Source: an uncultured Winogradskyella sp. (GTDB taxonomy: Bacteria; Bacteroidota; Bacteroidia; Flavobacteriales; Flavobacteriaceae). Taken from it: a DNA stretch of 64,000 nt. Position 1 is the stretch's first letter, and every line of letters begins with the position of its first letter. The DNA lies in contig NZ_CANMIW010000004.1 in the NCBI RefSeq assembly GCF_947498005.1, positions 62,001 through 126,000 of the forward strand, written 5' to 3'. The translations under genes were made by a program, and so were the position numbers. Of the stretch, positions 7,655 through 17,101 are shown one piece after another. A model generated the notes under the pieces. It saw only the letters and a list, made by a program, of their open reading frames with translations, made no database searches and was not told where the DNA came from.

Positions 7655-9481
7655 TTATTCAAAACTTTGCATTTCTACAAGCTTTTTATAAACACCATTT
7701 TTAGAAATTAGTTCTGCATGTGTACCTTGCTCTGCAATTTCGCCTTTTTGCATTACTACAATTAAATTGGCATTTTGAATCGTAGATAATCGATGCGCAA
7801 TGACAATAGAGGTTCTGTTTTTCATCATATTTTCTAAAGCATCTTGCACTAAACGTTCACTTTCTGTATCTAGCGCTGAGGTCGCTTCATCCAAAATCAT
7901 TATTGGTGGATTTTTCAGAACAGCTCTTGCAATACTTAAGCGTTGCTGCTGTCCACCAGATAATTTTCCACCGGAATCACCAATATTAGTATGAATTCCT
8001 TTAGGTAGATCTTTCACAAATTCCCATGCATTCGCAATTTTTAAAGCTTCAATGATTTCTTCTTCAGAAGCATCTTCTTTTCCTAATAAAAGATTGTTTT
8101 TTATACTCTCATTAAATAGAATTGAATCTTGTGTAACCAAGCCCATTAAGCTTCTTAATGAATGTTTGGTAATGTCTTTAATATCTTGGCCATCAATAGA
8201 AATATGGCCTTCATTTACATCGTAAAAACGTGTAACGAGATTGGCTATAGTACTTTTTCCACTACCAGATTGTCCAACTAAAGCAACACTTTTTCCTTTA
8301 GGTACTGTTAACGTGAAGTTTTTTAATACTAAATCATCCTCATATTTAAAGGAGATGTTGTTTAGTTTAATTTCTGAAGTGAAATCACTTTTTACGCTAG
8401 CATTTGGCTTGTCTTCTAATAAAGATGGTGTTTCAATAATTTCTAGAACACGATCTGCAGCTGCATTACCAGCCTTAACCTTATAACTTGCTTTGCTAAT
8501 CGCTTTTGCAGGCGTTAATATTTGATAGGCCAATGCCATATAGGTTATAAACGCTCCACCTGATAGACTTTTATCTATTAAAACCATGCTTCCTCCATAC
8601 CATAATAGTGCAGCAATGGTTGCTATACCTAAAAATTCACTTGCTGGAGAAGCTAAATTTTGACGGTTCATTAATGTATTAGAGAAGTTGTAAAATCTAT
8701 GGGTAGATTCTTGAAACTTATCATTAAATCGTTTTTCTGAATTAAACCCTTTTATAACCTTGAGTCCACTTAATGTTTCTTCTAAAGTTGAAAGAAATAC
8801 ACCTTGTTCGGTTTGCACACGATTAGATTTTTTCTTTAAACTTTTTCCAATTCTCGAAATTATTAATCCAGCGAAAGGAATAAATAGAAATACAAAAATC
8901 GTTAGTTTCATAGAGATTGTAAACATGGTTACAATTGCAAAAACTATGGTTAACGGTTCTTTTACTATAAGTTCTAATATGGCTAGCAAAGAGTTTTTAA
9001 CTTCGTTTACGTCTCCAGAGATTCTAGCAATAATATCTCCTTTTTTCTTTTCAGAATAATAGGAGATCGGTAAAGTCATTACTTTATTATAAATAGAATT
9101 TCGTAGATCTTTTAAAACACCGTTTCTTAAAAAAGTTATGAAAAATAAGGCTAGGTAATTAAATATATTCTTCAGTAAAAACAGACTAATGATTAAAATA
9201 ATCATGTATAGCAAAGTACGCTGTGGACCATCGCTTGCGTTAGTTGTAGTTACAAAATAATTTAAATAATCTTCGCCATAAGATTTTAGCTCAGTAATAC
9301 CTTCATATACAGGTTTGGTGGTTAGTTGTTCAGTTTCACCAAATAACACGTTAATCATTGGCATCAAGGATACCATGGCTAACGTACTAAATAAGGCGTA
9401 AAGCACGTTAAAAAATATATTGAGGTAAGCATATCGCTTATATGGAACAATATACCTAGATAACTTTTTTATATAATCCAT
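7655..9481 (-). CDS. ABC transporter, fused permease/ATPase (MsbA-like exporter)
   Basis: A half-transporter: an N-terminal six-helix type IV (ABC1) membrane domain (residues about 15-330) followed by a nucleotide-binding domain with Walker A GQSGSGKST (403-411), signature LSGGQ (507-511), Walker B IMILDE (about 527-532) and H-loop histidine IAHRLST (about 561). It works as a homodimer exporting lipids or hydrophobic compounds; the substrate cannot be read from sequence, and an MsbA-like lipid flippase is the most likely type. It lies 3 bases downstream of the phosphohexomutase gene, so the two are probably cotranscribed. Confidence 0.9.
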   Translation of the reverse strand: MDYIKKLSRYIVPYKRYAYLNIFFNVLYALFSTLAMVSLMPMINVLFGETEQLTTKPVYEGITELKSYGEDYLNYFVTTTNASDGPQRTLLYMIILIISLFLLKNIFNYLALFFITFLRNGVLKDLRNSIYNKVMTLPISYYSEKKKGDIIARISGDVNEVKNSLLAILELIVKEPLTIVFAIVTMFTISMKLTIFVFLFIPFAGLIISRIGKSLKKKSNRVQTEQGVFLSTLEETLSGLKVIKGFNSEKRFNDKFQESTHRFYNFSNTLMNRQNLASPASEFLGIATIAALLWYGGSMVLIDKSLSGGAFITYMALAYQILTPAKAISKASYKVKAGNAAADRVLEIIETPSLLEDKPNASVKSDFTSEIKLNNISFKYEDDLVLKNFTLTVPKGKSVALVGQSGSGKSTIANLVTRFYDVNEGHISIDGQDIKDITKHSLRSLMGLVTQDSILFNESIKNNLLLGKEDASEEEIIEALKIANAWEFVKDLPKGIHTNIGDSGGKLSGGQQQRLSIARAVLKNPPIMILDEATSALDTESERLVQDALENMMKNRTSIVIAHRLSTIQNANLIVVMQKGEIAEQGTHAELISKNGVYKKLVEMQSFE

Positions 9482-9484
9482 TAA

Positions 9485-11212
9485 TTACAAATTCATATCC
9501 TTGAGGATATCGTCAATTCTATCTTCCAATAATTGCTCCGTTTTTTTGAAGTCTGCCGAATTGTCAAGATCTGTATTTACGCTAATATAAAATTTAATTT
9601 TTGGCTCAGTTCCACTAGGTCTTAACGCTATTTTACTGCCATCTTCTGTATAGTAAATAAGTACGTTAGATTTAGGAATATCAATTGGAGTTTCCTCATC
9701 ATTTTGTAGATTTTTAGAGATTGATAAATCGTAATCTTCAATTAATACTACTTTTTGACCATTAATTTCTTTTAAAGGATTATTTCTAGCGTCAACCATC
9801 ATTTGCTTAATTTCTTGTGCACCTTCAATTCCTTTTTTTGTTAATGAAATTAAACGTTCTTTAAAGAAACCATGTTCTACGTATAAGTCAATTAATTCCT
9901 GGTACATGGTTTTACCATTTGCTTTTGCTTGTGCTGCAATTTCGCATGCCAAAAGGGTAGAGGTAACGGCATCCTTATCACGTACAAAATCGCCTACCAT
10001 AAAACCAAAACTTTCTTCTCCACCACCAATGAAATCCATAGTTGGAAAATCTTTAATCATTTTGGCGATCCATTTAAAACCAGTTAAGCCTATTTTACAT
10101 TCTACATCGTAAGCATTGGCTAAAACAGTCATCATTGGCGTAGATACTATTGTAGAACCTACAAATTGATTACCATTTATGTTTCCTGATTTTTTCCATT
10201 GTTTTAAAAGAAAATCAGTCATTAATAACATAGTTTGGTTTCCATTTAGAATAACCAATTCGTTCTCTAGATTTCTAACAACAACACCTAAACGATCACA
10301 ATCAGGATCTGTACCAATAACAATATCTCCATTTACCTCTTGAGCTAATTCTGTTGCCATTTTAAGCGCTTCTGGCTCTTCAGGGTTTGGAGAAACTACA
10401 GTTGGGAAATCGCCATTTGGTACGCGTTGTTCTTCAACAATATTCACATTAGTAAAACCAGCACGTTTAAGAGTTTCTGGTATGGCTGTAATTGAAGTAC
10501 CATGTAATGACGTAAAAACAATATTTAAATTTTCTTTCGCTTCTGCAGAAGTGTCAAAACTTCCGTTTTTTACAGAAGCATCAATAAATACATCATCCAC
10601 ATCTTTTCCTATATATTGAATAAGATCTGAATTAGATTCAAATTTAATTTCAGAATAATCAATTTTATTGATTTCAGCAATAACGCCAGCATCTTGAGGT
10701 GGTACTAATTGACCACCATCTTGCCAATACACTTTATAACCATTGTATTCTGGCGGATTATGAGATGCGGTTAAAACAATACCACAATGGCAATCTAAAT
10801 GTTTTAATGCAAAAGATAATTCTGGTGTAGCTCTTAAATCTTCAAATAGATATACTTTGATCCCATTAGCAGAAAATACGTCTGCCACAACTTTTCCAAA
10901 AGTCTTACTATTATGCCTACAGTCGTAAGCTATAGCAACCTTCACATCTTCGTTTGGGAATGACTCTTTTAAGTAGTTACTTAGGCCTTGTGTGTTTTTA
11001 CCTAACGTATATTTGTTAATTCTATTGGTACCTAAACCCATTATACCACGCATTCCACCAGTTCCAAATTCTAGATTTTTGTAGAAACTCTCTTCTAACT
11101 CTTTAGGATTAGAAGCAATCATATCTTTGATTTCTTTTTGAGATTCTTTGTCAAAAGTTGGCGTTAGCCACGCATTTACACGGTCTAAAATTTCTGGTTT
11201 AATATGAATCAT
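9485..11212 (-). CDS. Phosphoglucomutase/phosphomannomutase family protein
   Basis: An alpha-D-phosphohexomutase of 575 residues, a normal length for the larger bacterial PGM2-like subfamily. The phosphoserine loop [13 protein letters not shown] carries Ser150, the metal loop is TDPDCDR near residue 305, the sugar-binding loop is GGGEESFG, and the C-terminal phosphate-binding loop is [12 protein letters not shown]. It interconverts hexose 1- and 6-phosphates, feeding nucleotide-sugar and envelope polysaccharide synthesis. It is followed after 3 bases by the ABC exporter. Confidence 0.93.
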   Translation of the reverse strand: MIHIKPEILDRVNAWLTPTFDKESQKEIKDMIASNPKELEESFYKNLEFGTGGMRGIMGLGTNRINKYTLGKNTQGLSNYLKESFPNEDVKVAIAYDCRHNSKTFGKVVADVFSANGIKVYLFEDLRATPELSFALKHLDCHCGIVLTASHNPPEYNGYKVYWQDGGQLVPPQDAGVIAEINKIDYSEIKFESNSDLIQYIGKDVDDVFIDASVKNGSFDTSAEAKENLNIVFTSLHGTSITAIPETLKRAGFTNVNIVEEQRVPNGDFPTVVSPNPEEPEALKMATELAQEVNGDIVIGTDPDCDRLGVVVRNLENELVILNGNQTMLLMTDFLLKQWKKSGNINGNQFVGSTIVSTPMMTVLANAYDVECKIGLTGFKWIAKMIKDFPTMDFIGGGEESFGFMVGDFVRDKDAVTSTLLACEIAAQAKANGKTMYQELIDLYVEHGFFKERLISLTKKGIEGAQEIKQMMVDARNNPLKEINGQKVVLIEDYDLSISKNLQNDEETPIDIPKSNVLIYYTEDGSKIALRPSGTEPKIKFYISVNTDLDNSADFKKTEQLLEDRIDDILKDMNL

Positions 11213-11305
11213 GGTTGTATAGTTTTATTAGTGATTAATAAATAGTTAAACAAAAATAAACAATATACAAATTGAAACCGACTAACTAGCCCAAAAATCT
11301 AAACC

Positions 11306-12256
11306 TTATTTAAGATTGAGGTTGTCCTTAATAAAATAGCGTTGTTGCTGACGGTTAGAGCGTAAAATAAGCTCGCCTAAAAACCCTGCGATAAATAATT
11401 GCGAACCAATTATCATTGTTGAAAGTGCAATGTAGAATTGCGGACGATCTGTTATAAGTCTGCCAGTTGGATTCAGAAATAACTTATCGATTCCTATATA
11501 AAATGAAAATCCAAAACCAATGAAAAACATAATGACACCAAGTGCGCCAAATAAGTGCATAGGTCTTTTTCCAAAACGCGATATAAACCAAATAGTAATA
11601 AGGTCTAAGAAGCCATTGACAAAACGATTCATACCAAATTTGGTATGCCCATATTTTCTGGCTTGGTGTTTTACCACTTTTTCACCGATGTTCATAAAAC
11701 CTGCATTTTTAGCTAATACAGGAATATAGCGATGCATTTCTCCATAGACATCAATATGTTTTACAACCGTGTTGCTATAGGCTTTTAAACCGCAGTTAAA
11801 ATCGTTTAGCTTAACACCAGATGTACGTCTGGCAGCCCAATTAAATAATTTTGAAGGTAAGTTTTTAGAGAAATAAGAATCAAAACGTTTCTTTTTCCAG
11901 CCAGAAACAAGTTCATAACCATCATCTTTAATCATTTTAAAGAGTTCTGGGATTTCCTCTGGATTATCTTGCAAATCTGCATCCATAGTAATGACAACAT
12001 CACCTTGTGCTTTTGCAAAACCAGCATGTAAAGCTTGAGATTTACCAAAGTTTTTTAGAAACCGTATACCTTTTACAGATGGATTTATATTACCAAGCTC
12101 AGAGATAATTTCCCAAGACTTATCAGTACTACCATCGTCAATAAACAGAATTTCATAAGAAAACTGATTGGATTGCATCACAGATACAATCCAATTGTGT
12201 AATTCTTTTAAAGATTCTTCTTCGTTAAGTAGTGGTATTACTACTGATATATCCAT
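11306..12256 (-). CDS. Family 2 glycosyltransferase, DPM1/ArnC-like
   Basis: A GT-A fold glycosyltransferase: VIPLLNEEESL at the N-terminus, IDDGSTD near residue 41, and the metal-binding MDADLQD near residue 93. Two C-terminal transmembrane helices (about 234-256 and 271-294) match the polyprenyl-phosphate sugar transferases (dolichyl-phosphate mannosyltransferase, ArnC/GtrB). It probably loads a sugar from a nucleotide donor onto undecaprenyl phosphate on the cytoplasmic face. The product sugar is unknown. It shares orientation with the DUF4199 gene 53 bases upstream. Confidence 0.88.
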   Translation of the reverse strand: MDISVVIPLLNEEESLKELHNWIVSVMQSNQFSYEILFIDDGSTDKSWEIISELGNINPSVKGIRFLKNFGKSQALHAGFAKAQGDVVITMDADLQDNPEEIPELFKMIKDDGYELVSGWKKKRFDSYFSKNLPSKLFNWAARRTSGVKLNDFNCGLKAYSNTVVKHIDVYGEMHRYIPVLAKNAGFMNIGEKVVKHQARKYGHTKFGMNRFVNGFLDLITIWFISRFGKRPMHLFGALGVIMFFIGFGFSFYIGIDKLFLNPTGRLITDRPQFYIALSTMIIGSQLFIAGFLGELILRSNRQQQRYFIKDNLNLK

Positions 12257-12309
12257 TGAGTATTGGTCTAATTACTAAACTTCAAAAATAGAGAAAATAA
12301 TTAAGGATA

Positions 12310-12822
12310 CTAACGGTCATTTTTTAGAATCGCAGATATAATTAAAGAGACAATAAAACCAAAGAATAAACTCCCAAGAAGCATCATTGTAGCAATAAAA
12401 AATTCTGAAGTAGAAATATTAAGCATTTTAGTTGCCATTTCTAATTGCTCACCTTGCATGTTAGGATTTTGCTCCATCATTTGTGCATATGCTTCCTCTT
12501 TTTTACCTATCAGAAATTCAGGAATTACATACGCATAATGAATTGCCGAGTATATCGCAGATATAAGTCCACCAAGTAATGCCATTGCCATTCCGGTTTT
12601 TAGACCATCTTTAATCCTTAGTGCATTGCCATTCTGCTTTTTATAAGTGTTAATGCCAAAATAGTAAATTGCAATTGTAGCAATTGTACTAAGTACGCTA
12701 GCAATCCAGTGACTTTCAATGTTTAAAGCATATAAAATAATTAGGCTTGCTATAGTTAAAAGCCCTAAATAGAGTCCATAATTATATGCAATTGGTTTAA
12801 TAGATGGCTTATTTGGTTCCAT
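12310..12822 (-). CDS. DUF4199 family membrane protein
   Basis: A 170-residue protein with four transmembrane helices (about 14-32, 38-56, 75-95 and 140-165), a Lys/Asn-rich loop before GLKTGMAMALLGG, and a Met/Glu-rich loop before the last helix. This matches the Bacteroidetes DUF4199 family, often encoded just upstream of a DPM1-like glycosyltransferase, as here. Function unknown; the conserved pairing suggests a link to lipid-linked sugar metabolism, which is inference. Confidence 0.8.
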   Translation of the reverse strand: MEPNKPSIKPIAYNYGLYLGLLTIASLIILYALNIESHWIASVLSTIATIAIYYFGINTYKKQNGNALRIKDGLKTGMAMALLGGLISAIYSAIHYAYVIPEFLIGKKEEAYAQMMEQNPNMQGEQLEMATKMLNISTSEFFIATMMLLGSLFFGFIVSLIISAILKNDR

Positions 12823-12913
12823 AATAGTGTTAATTTATTGGTTAATTAATTAGTTAGTACTCAAAGTTACATAAATGTTACATACATTTGATAAATAAAA
12901 TTTAGTAAAAAGA

Positions 12914-12943
12914 TTGTAGATTTATAAAAATTACTTAAATTTG
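12914..12943 (+). promoter_or_regulatory. Promoter of type B L31 gene
   Basis: TTG at 12914-12916, a 19-nt spacer, and TAAATTTG at 12936-12943 form a full Bacteroidetes promoter, 37 bases before the start codon. Confidence 0.75.
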
Positions 12944-12980
12944 CACCTCGAAAAATTGAATACAATTAAAGCATTTAGCG

Positions 12981-13232
12981 ATGAAAGCAGGAATACATCC
13001 AGAAAATTATAGAGTAGTAGCGTTTAAAGATATGTCTAATGAAGAAGTATTTTTAACAAAATCTACAGCAGATACAAATGAAACTATTGACGTTGATGGA
13101 ACTGAATATCCATTAGTGAAATTAGAAATTTCTAGAACATCTCATCCTTTTTATACTGGTAAATCTAAGTTAGTAGATACTGCTGGTCGTATTGATAAGT
13201 TCAAAAACAAATACGCTAAGTTTAAAAAATAA
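12981..13232 (+). CDS. rpmE2: 50S ribosomal protein L31, type B
   Basis: An 83-residue L31 with the type B features: [17 protein letters not shown] start, [10 protein letters not shown] motif, and C-terminal [13 protein letters not shown]. The zinc-ribbon cysteines of classical L31 are absent, so this is the zinc-independent (C-) form, the usual sole L31 in Bacteroidetes. It is a monocistronic unit with its own promoter and a strong terminator. Confidence 0.97.
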   Translation: MKAGIHPENYRVVAFKDMSNEEVFLTKSTADTNETIDVDGTEYPLVKLEISRTSHPFYTGKSKLVDTAGRIDKFKNKYAKFKK

Positions 13233-13253
13233 GCATAGTCTACCGATAATCGA

Positions 13254-13284
13254 AAAAGCCTTTCTAATTAACAGAAAGGCTTTT
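13254..13284 (+). terminator. Terminator of type B L31 gene
   Basis: Perfect 12-bp stem AAAAGCCTTTCT / AGAAAGGCTTTT with a 7-nt loop, 22 bases after the stop codon. Confidence 0.9.
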
Positions 13285-13303
13285 CTGTTTTGTACAATTA
13301 AGC

Positions 13304-13311
13304 TACTTTTG
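13304..13311 (+). promoter_or_regulatory. Bacteroidetes -7 element (TACTTTTG)
   Basis: TAnnTTTG match 54 bases before the nucleotidyltransferase gene and just downstream of the L31 terminator. No correctly spaced TTG at -33 was found. Confidence 0.45.
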
Positions 13312-13365
13312 AAACGTTAATAGAAGTTATAAGTTTCGCTATTAACCTAAATCAGTAATCTCATT

Positions 13366-14541
13366 ATGAACTATATACTATTTGACGGTCCGTACAGAAA
13401 TAATTTATTACCATTTACATATACAAGACCAGTTGCAGATATTAGAGTTGGTATTTTAACCATTCGTCAAAAATGGGAGTCATACTTAGAATATACAACT
13501 ACAACTATTACTGAAGACTATTTGTCTGAAAAATTTCCGATGGTTGAGATGGAAGATAATATAATAATTAATGCTTCATTTCTTCCAAATACTGAAGTTG
13601 TTGAAATTGTAAAAAACTTAAAACATAACCAAGCTTTATTTAAAGATGAAGATGTTATTGCATTCTTTGCAAAGGAAGGAGAAGAGCATGCGGATTTTTC
13701 AACTTTCGAAGCTATAGAGTTACAAAACGATATTCTGAAAATTGAACATACTTGGGATATTTTCTCTAAAAATGGTGACGCTATTTCAGAAGATTTTGAT
13801 CTTATAACCAAAGGCCGAGAATCAGAACCAATACCAGATACTGTACAAACCATAAATAGCGAAAACATTTTTATAGAAAAAGGAGCGACTTTAAATTTTG
13901 CTATTCTTAATGCCAGTTCTGGACCTATTTATATTGGTAGAGATGCTGAAGTAATGGAAGGTTCTATGGTAAGAGGTCCGTTAGCGCTTTGCAACAATGC
14001 AGCATTAAAATTAGGAACAAAAGTTTATGGACCTACAACGGTTGGTCCTCACAGTAAAATTGGAGGAGAAGTAAATAATTCTGTAATTTTTGGCTATTCT
14101 AATAAAGGTCATGATGGGTTTTTAGGAAACTCAGTATTAGGTGAATGGTGTAATTTAGGCGCAGACACTAATAATAGTAATTTAAAAAATAACTACGCAG
14201 AAGTTAGACTTTGGAATTATGAAACCGAAGGTTTTGCAAAAACCGGACTGCAATTTTGTGGACTAATGATGGGAGACCATAGTAAATGTGGTATTAATAC
14301 TATGTTTAATACTGGTACGGTTGTTGGAGTAAGTTCTAATATCTTTGGAAGTGGTTTTCCACGTAATTTTGTTCCTAGTTTTTCTTGGGGCGGAAATAGT
14401 GGATTTGTAACCTATAAAACTGCAAAAGTATTCGAAGTAGCTAAAGTAGTAATGTCTAGGAGATCTATTGAATTTACAGAACAAGACAAAGCTATTTTAG
14501 AGCATATATATGAAGAAACAAAACAATATAGAAGAGAATAA
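13366..14541 (+). CDS. GlmU-like putative sugar nucleotidyltransferase
   Basis: The N-terminal part (MNYILFDGP...LLPFTYTRPVADIRVG) is the modified nucleotidyltransferase start typical of the flavobacterial GlmU-family protein. The C-terminal half (about residues 170-360) is a left-handed beta-helix with hexapeptide-like turns. The canonical pyrophosphorylase signature GxGTRM is missing, so NTP-sugar synthesis cannot be assumed. In flavobacteria this gene commonly follows the type B L31 gene, as here. The next gene starts one base after its stop codon, so an operon is likely. Confidence 0.82.
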   Translation: MNYILFDGPYRNNLLPFTYTRPVADIRVGILTIRQKWESYLEYTTTTITEDYLSEKFPMVEMEDNIIINASFLPNTEVVEIVKNLKHNQALFKDEDVIAFFAKEGEEHADFSTFEAIELQNDILKIEHTWDIFSKNGDAISEDFDLITKGRESEPIPDTVQTINSENIFIEKGATLNFAILNASSGPIYIGRDAEVMEGSMVRGPLALCNNAALKLGTKVYGPTTVGPHSKIGGEVNNSVIFGYSNKGHDGFLGNSVLGEWCNLGADTNNSNLKNNYAEVRLWNYETEGFAKTGLQFCGLMMGDHSKCGINTMFNTGTVVGVSSNIFGSGFPRNFVPSFSWGGNSGFVTYKTAKVFEVAKVVMSRRSIEFTEQDKAILEHIYEETKQYRRE

Positions 14542-14542
14542 T

Positions 14543-15463
14543 ATGAATTTAAACCCCAAATTAAGCCTACTTTTTTTATTTATTGTAACACTTGGTTTTT
14601 CTCAAGATGTTGAAGTTAATAAACTTGAAATCAATAATAAACTCGATCATTTTGCGGCTAGAGTTGTAAATGATAAAATATTTTTTAGCTCAAATCTTAC
14701 AAGAAAAAACGGTCGTGTAATTCTCGATAAATTTTCTCAAACACTTTATGGTATTTATGAAGGTGTCGTTGCTGAAGATGGAGAAATTGAAGATGCTAAA
14801 CTAGTAAAGCGAAAAGAAGTTGGTATGCATAACATGACGGCTGCCACGTATTCTAAAGATGGAAAATATATGTATTTTACATCTAACCAAACTGAAGCTG
14901 GTGATAATAAATATCAAGGTAAAAACACTTTTAACCTTTTAATTCAACGAGCAGAGTACGAAGAAGGTAAAGGTTGGACAAACTTTACAACGCTTCCATT
15001 TTGCGATAAAAACTTCAACTATTTACATCCTGCTTTAAGTCCAGATGGTAATACATTATATTTTGTATCTACAATAAAGGGCACAAAAGGTAAATCTGAT
15101 TTATATAAAGTATCTGTTACTGATCACGAAACTTATGGAGAAATTACAAAACTCAGTGAAGACATTAATTCATCAAGAACTGAAATTTATCCGTTTGTGA
15201 GTTCTGATAATAAACTTTATTTTTCTTCAGATAGAAGAGGAGGATTAGGAGGATTAGATATTTACTGTTACGATTTAAATTCTTCAAATTTAATGAAACC
15301 AGTATTATTGTTAGATGAGCCTATTAATAGCAAAGGCGATGATTTTTCATTCTTTTTAAATGATGATTTAACCACTGGTTATATTTCTTCTAGACGTTCG
15401 CGAGGCGAAGGTGGAGATGACTTATATTATTTCAAGAATTTTAAAATTGAAGACGGAGAGTAA
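14543..15463 (+). CDS. PD40 (WD40-like) beta-propeller exported protein
   Basis: I place the start at the ATG at 14543 (one base after the upstream stop) rather than the ATG at 14510, because it gives a clean signal peptide ending in GFSQD. The mature protein has repeated PD40 strands (YSKDGKYMYFTSN, LSPDGNTLYFVST, VSSDNKLYFSSDRRGGLGGLDIY), as in the TolB-like propellers that precede OmpA domains in Bacteroidetes envelope proteins. No OmpA domain follows here, so it is a stand-alone propeller. It is convergent with the solute-binding lipoprotein gene, only 4 bases apart. Confidence 0.75.
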   Translation: MNLNPKLSLLFLFIVTLGFSQDVEVNKLEINNKLDHFAARVVNDKIFFSSNLTRKNGRVILDKFSQTLYGIYEGVVAEDGEIEDAKLVKRKEVGMHNMTAATYSKDGKYMYFTSNQTEAGDNKYQGKNTFNLLIQRAEYEEGKGWTNFTTLPFCDKNFNYLHPALSPDGNTLYFVSTIKGTKGKSDLYKVSVTDHETYGEITKLSEDINSSRTEIYPFVSSDNKLYFSSDRRGGLGGLDIYCYDLNSSNLMKPVLLLDEPINSKGDDFSFFLNDDLTTGYISSRRSRGEGGDDLYYFKNFKIEDGE

Positions 15464-15467
15464 CCAT

Positions 15468-17099
15468 TTAGTCTTTTGTTTTTCTAACAGATTTTAATTC
15501 TAACAAGTTGGTTGGGTTTATGCCTAAATCTTTTATGTTTTTTCTTGAAAACCTTACCACTTCGTCATAGAATAAAGGTACTATAGGTGCAGAGTCCATA
15601 ATTAAGGAGTCCATTTTAGTATATAATTTTGCTCTCACATCAGGATTTGTTTCGAGATAAGAAGCTTCATACATTTTGTCAAATTCCTCATTTTTAAAAT
15701 GAGTGTAGTTTGGTCCATTAGGAGCAAAATTTTTACTGTAATATAAACTCAGGTAATTTTCAGCATCAGGATAATCTGCAATCCAACTGGCTCTAAAAAA
15801 ATCGACTTGTCCATTCGCTTTTGCATCTTTTAAACTTGATGGTGGTATTACATCCACATTTACAAGTAAACCTGTTTTTTGTAATTCTCGCTGAATAAAT
15901 TCGCAAAAACTGAGGTAATTACTCGTAGTAGTTAACGTTATTTCCGGGTTCTTTATTCCTGTTTCGTTTATAAATTCTGATACTAGTTGCTTTGCTAATT
16001 CTGGTTGGTATGTATAACCAACAGAAGCATCAAAACCAGGTAATCCCTTTGGGATAAATCCACCATTGGCAGGTATTCCTATTCCATTTCTTAAATAGGT
16101 CATCATTTTATCCCGATCAAACCCTACATTAATTGCTTTTCTCAGTTTTAAGGATTGAATGGTGTTGACCTCGGTTTCCATAAAGAAAGCTAAGTACTCT
16201 GTATTGAGATAAGGACCTCTAATCATTTTTACATCGTTGGCATATTTTGGCCTAAGTTGCCCGTCTGCAGTTAAAACTTCATCTTTATAAGAACCATCTA
16301 AACCAGAAACAAAATCTATATTTCCTTGAGCAAACTGAAGAAATTCACTTTGCTTATCTGGTAAAAAGGTAATAGCAATAGCTTCTAAATATGGCAAGTT
16401 TTGACCGAGAGAGTCCGTTTCAAAATAGTTATTATTTTTTCTAAAAACCAATTTTAAATTTTCCTCCCAACGTTTAAATTTAAAAGGACCTGTGCCTATA
16501 GGATGAGATCTAAAATCGGTACCATAATGTGATACAATTTCTTTAGGAACCACAGAGCAATATTTCATGGTTAAAAGTCCCAAGAATGCTGGGAAAGGTT
16601 GCTTTAAATTAATTTGAAAGGTAGAATCATTTACAGCCGTGAAGTTTTCTACTTTACTTAAAACCCAACTTCCAGGTGAAGCAATAGATTTATCACGAAG
16701 CCTATTAAAGCTATATTCAAAATCTTGAGCATTAACGGTCCTAGTAGAATCTTGGTTAAACAATTTATGCTTGTGAAAAAACACATCATTTCGAAGTGTA
16801 AATGTATAAGTCTTAGCACTGTCAGTGATTGCCCAATGTTTAGCGATAGCTGGTATTACATTAAGCTTATTGTCCATTTGAACTAAGCCATTAAATAACT
16901 GATGTGTCGCCCAAATATCTGCTAAATCCTTTGAAAAAGCAGGATCTAAAGAACCAATATTTTTATGTTCATTATATCTAAAAACTAGGCTGTCTTTGTT
17001 TGAGTTAGATGAATTGTTACAAGAAACTAACATCCATACAATTGAAAAACAAATGACTTTGAAACAGTTGGCCTTATAAACGTTGGTTTTTTGAGTCAT
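15468..17099 (-). CDS. ABC transporter solute-binding lipoprotein, family 5 (peptide type)
   Basis: A full-length family 5 extracellular solute-binding protein (543 residues, DppA/OppA/NikA fold). The signal ends in a LVSC lipobox. Diagnostic segments include YNEHKNIGSLDPAFSKD, FHHK-type strand DVFFHKHKLF, the conserved GTGPFKFKRWE, and FRASWIADYPDAENY. Family members bind peptides, nickel or other solutes. Its companions are unusual: no DppB/DppC permeases are present, and the two upstream genes encode an eight-helix membrane protein and an ABC ATPase, 2 and 18 bases apart in one operon. Confidence 0.88.
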   Translation of the reverse strand: MTQKTNVYKANCFKVICFSIVWMLVSCNNSSNSNKDSLVFRYNEHKNIGSLDPAFSKDLADIWATHQLFNGLVQMDNKLNVIPAIAKHWAITDSAKTYTFTLRNDVFFHKHKLFNQDSTRTVNAQDFEYSFNRLRDKSIASPGSWVLSKVENFTAVNDSTFQINLKQPFPAFLGLLTMKYCSVVPKEIVSHYGTDFRSHPIGTGPFKFKRWEENLKLVFRKNNNYFETDSLGQNLPYLEAIAITFLPDKQSEFLQFAQGNIDFVSGLDGSYKDEVLTADGQLRPKYANDVKMIRGPYLNTEYLAFFMETEVNTIQSLKLRKAINVGFDRDKMMTYLRNGIGIPANGGFIPKGLPGFDASVGYTYQPELAKQLVSEFINETGIKNPEITLTTTSNYLSFCEFIQRELQKTGLLVNVDVIPPSSLKDAKANGQVDFFRASWIADYPDAENYLSLYYSKNFAPNGPNYTHFKNEEFDKMYEASYLETNPDVRAKLYTKMDSLIMDSAPIVPLFYDEVVRFSRKNIKDLGINPTNLLELKSVRKTKD

Positions 17100-17101
17100 A
17101 A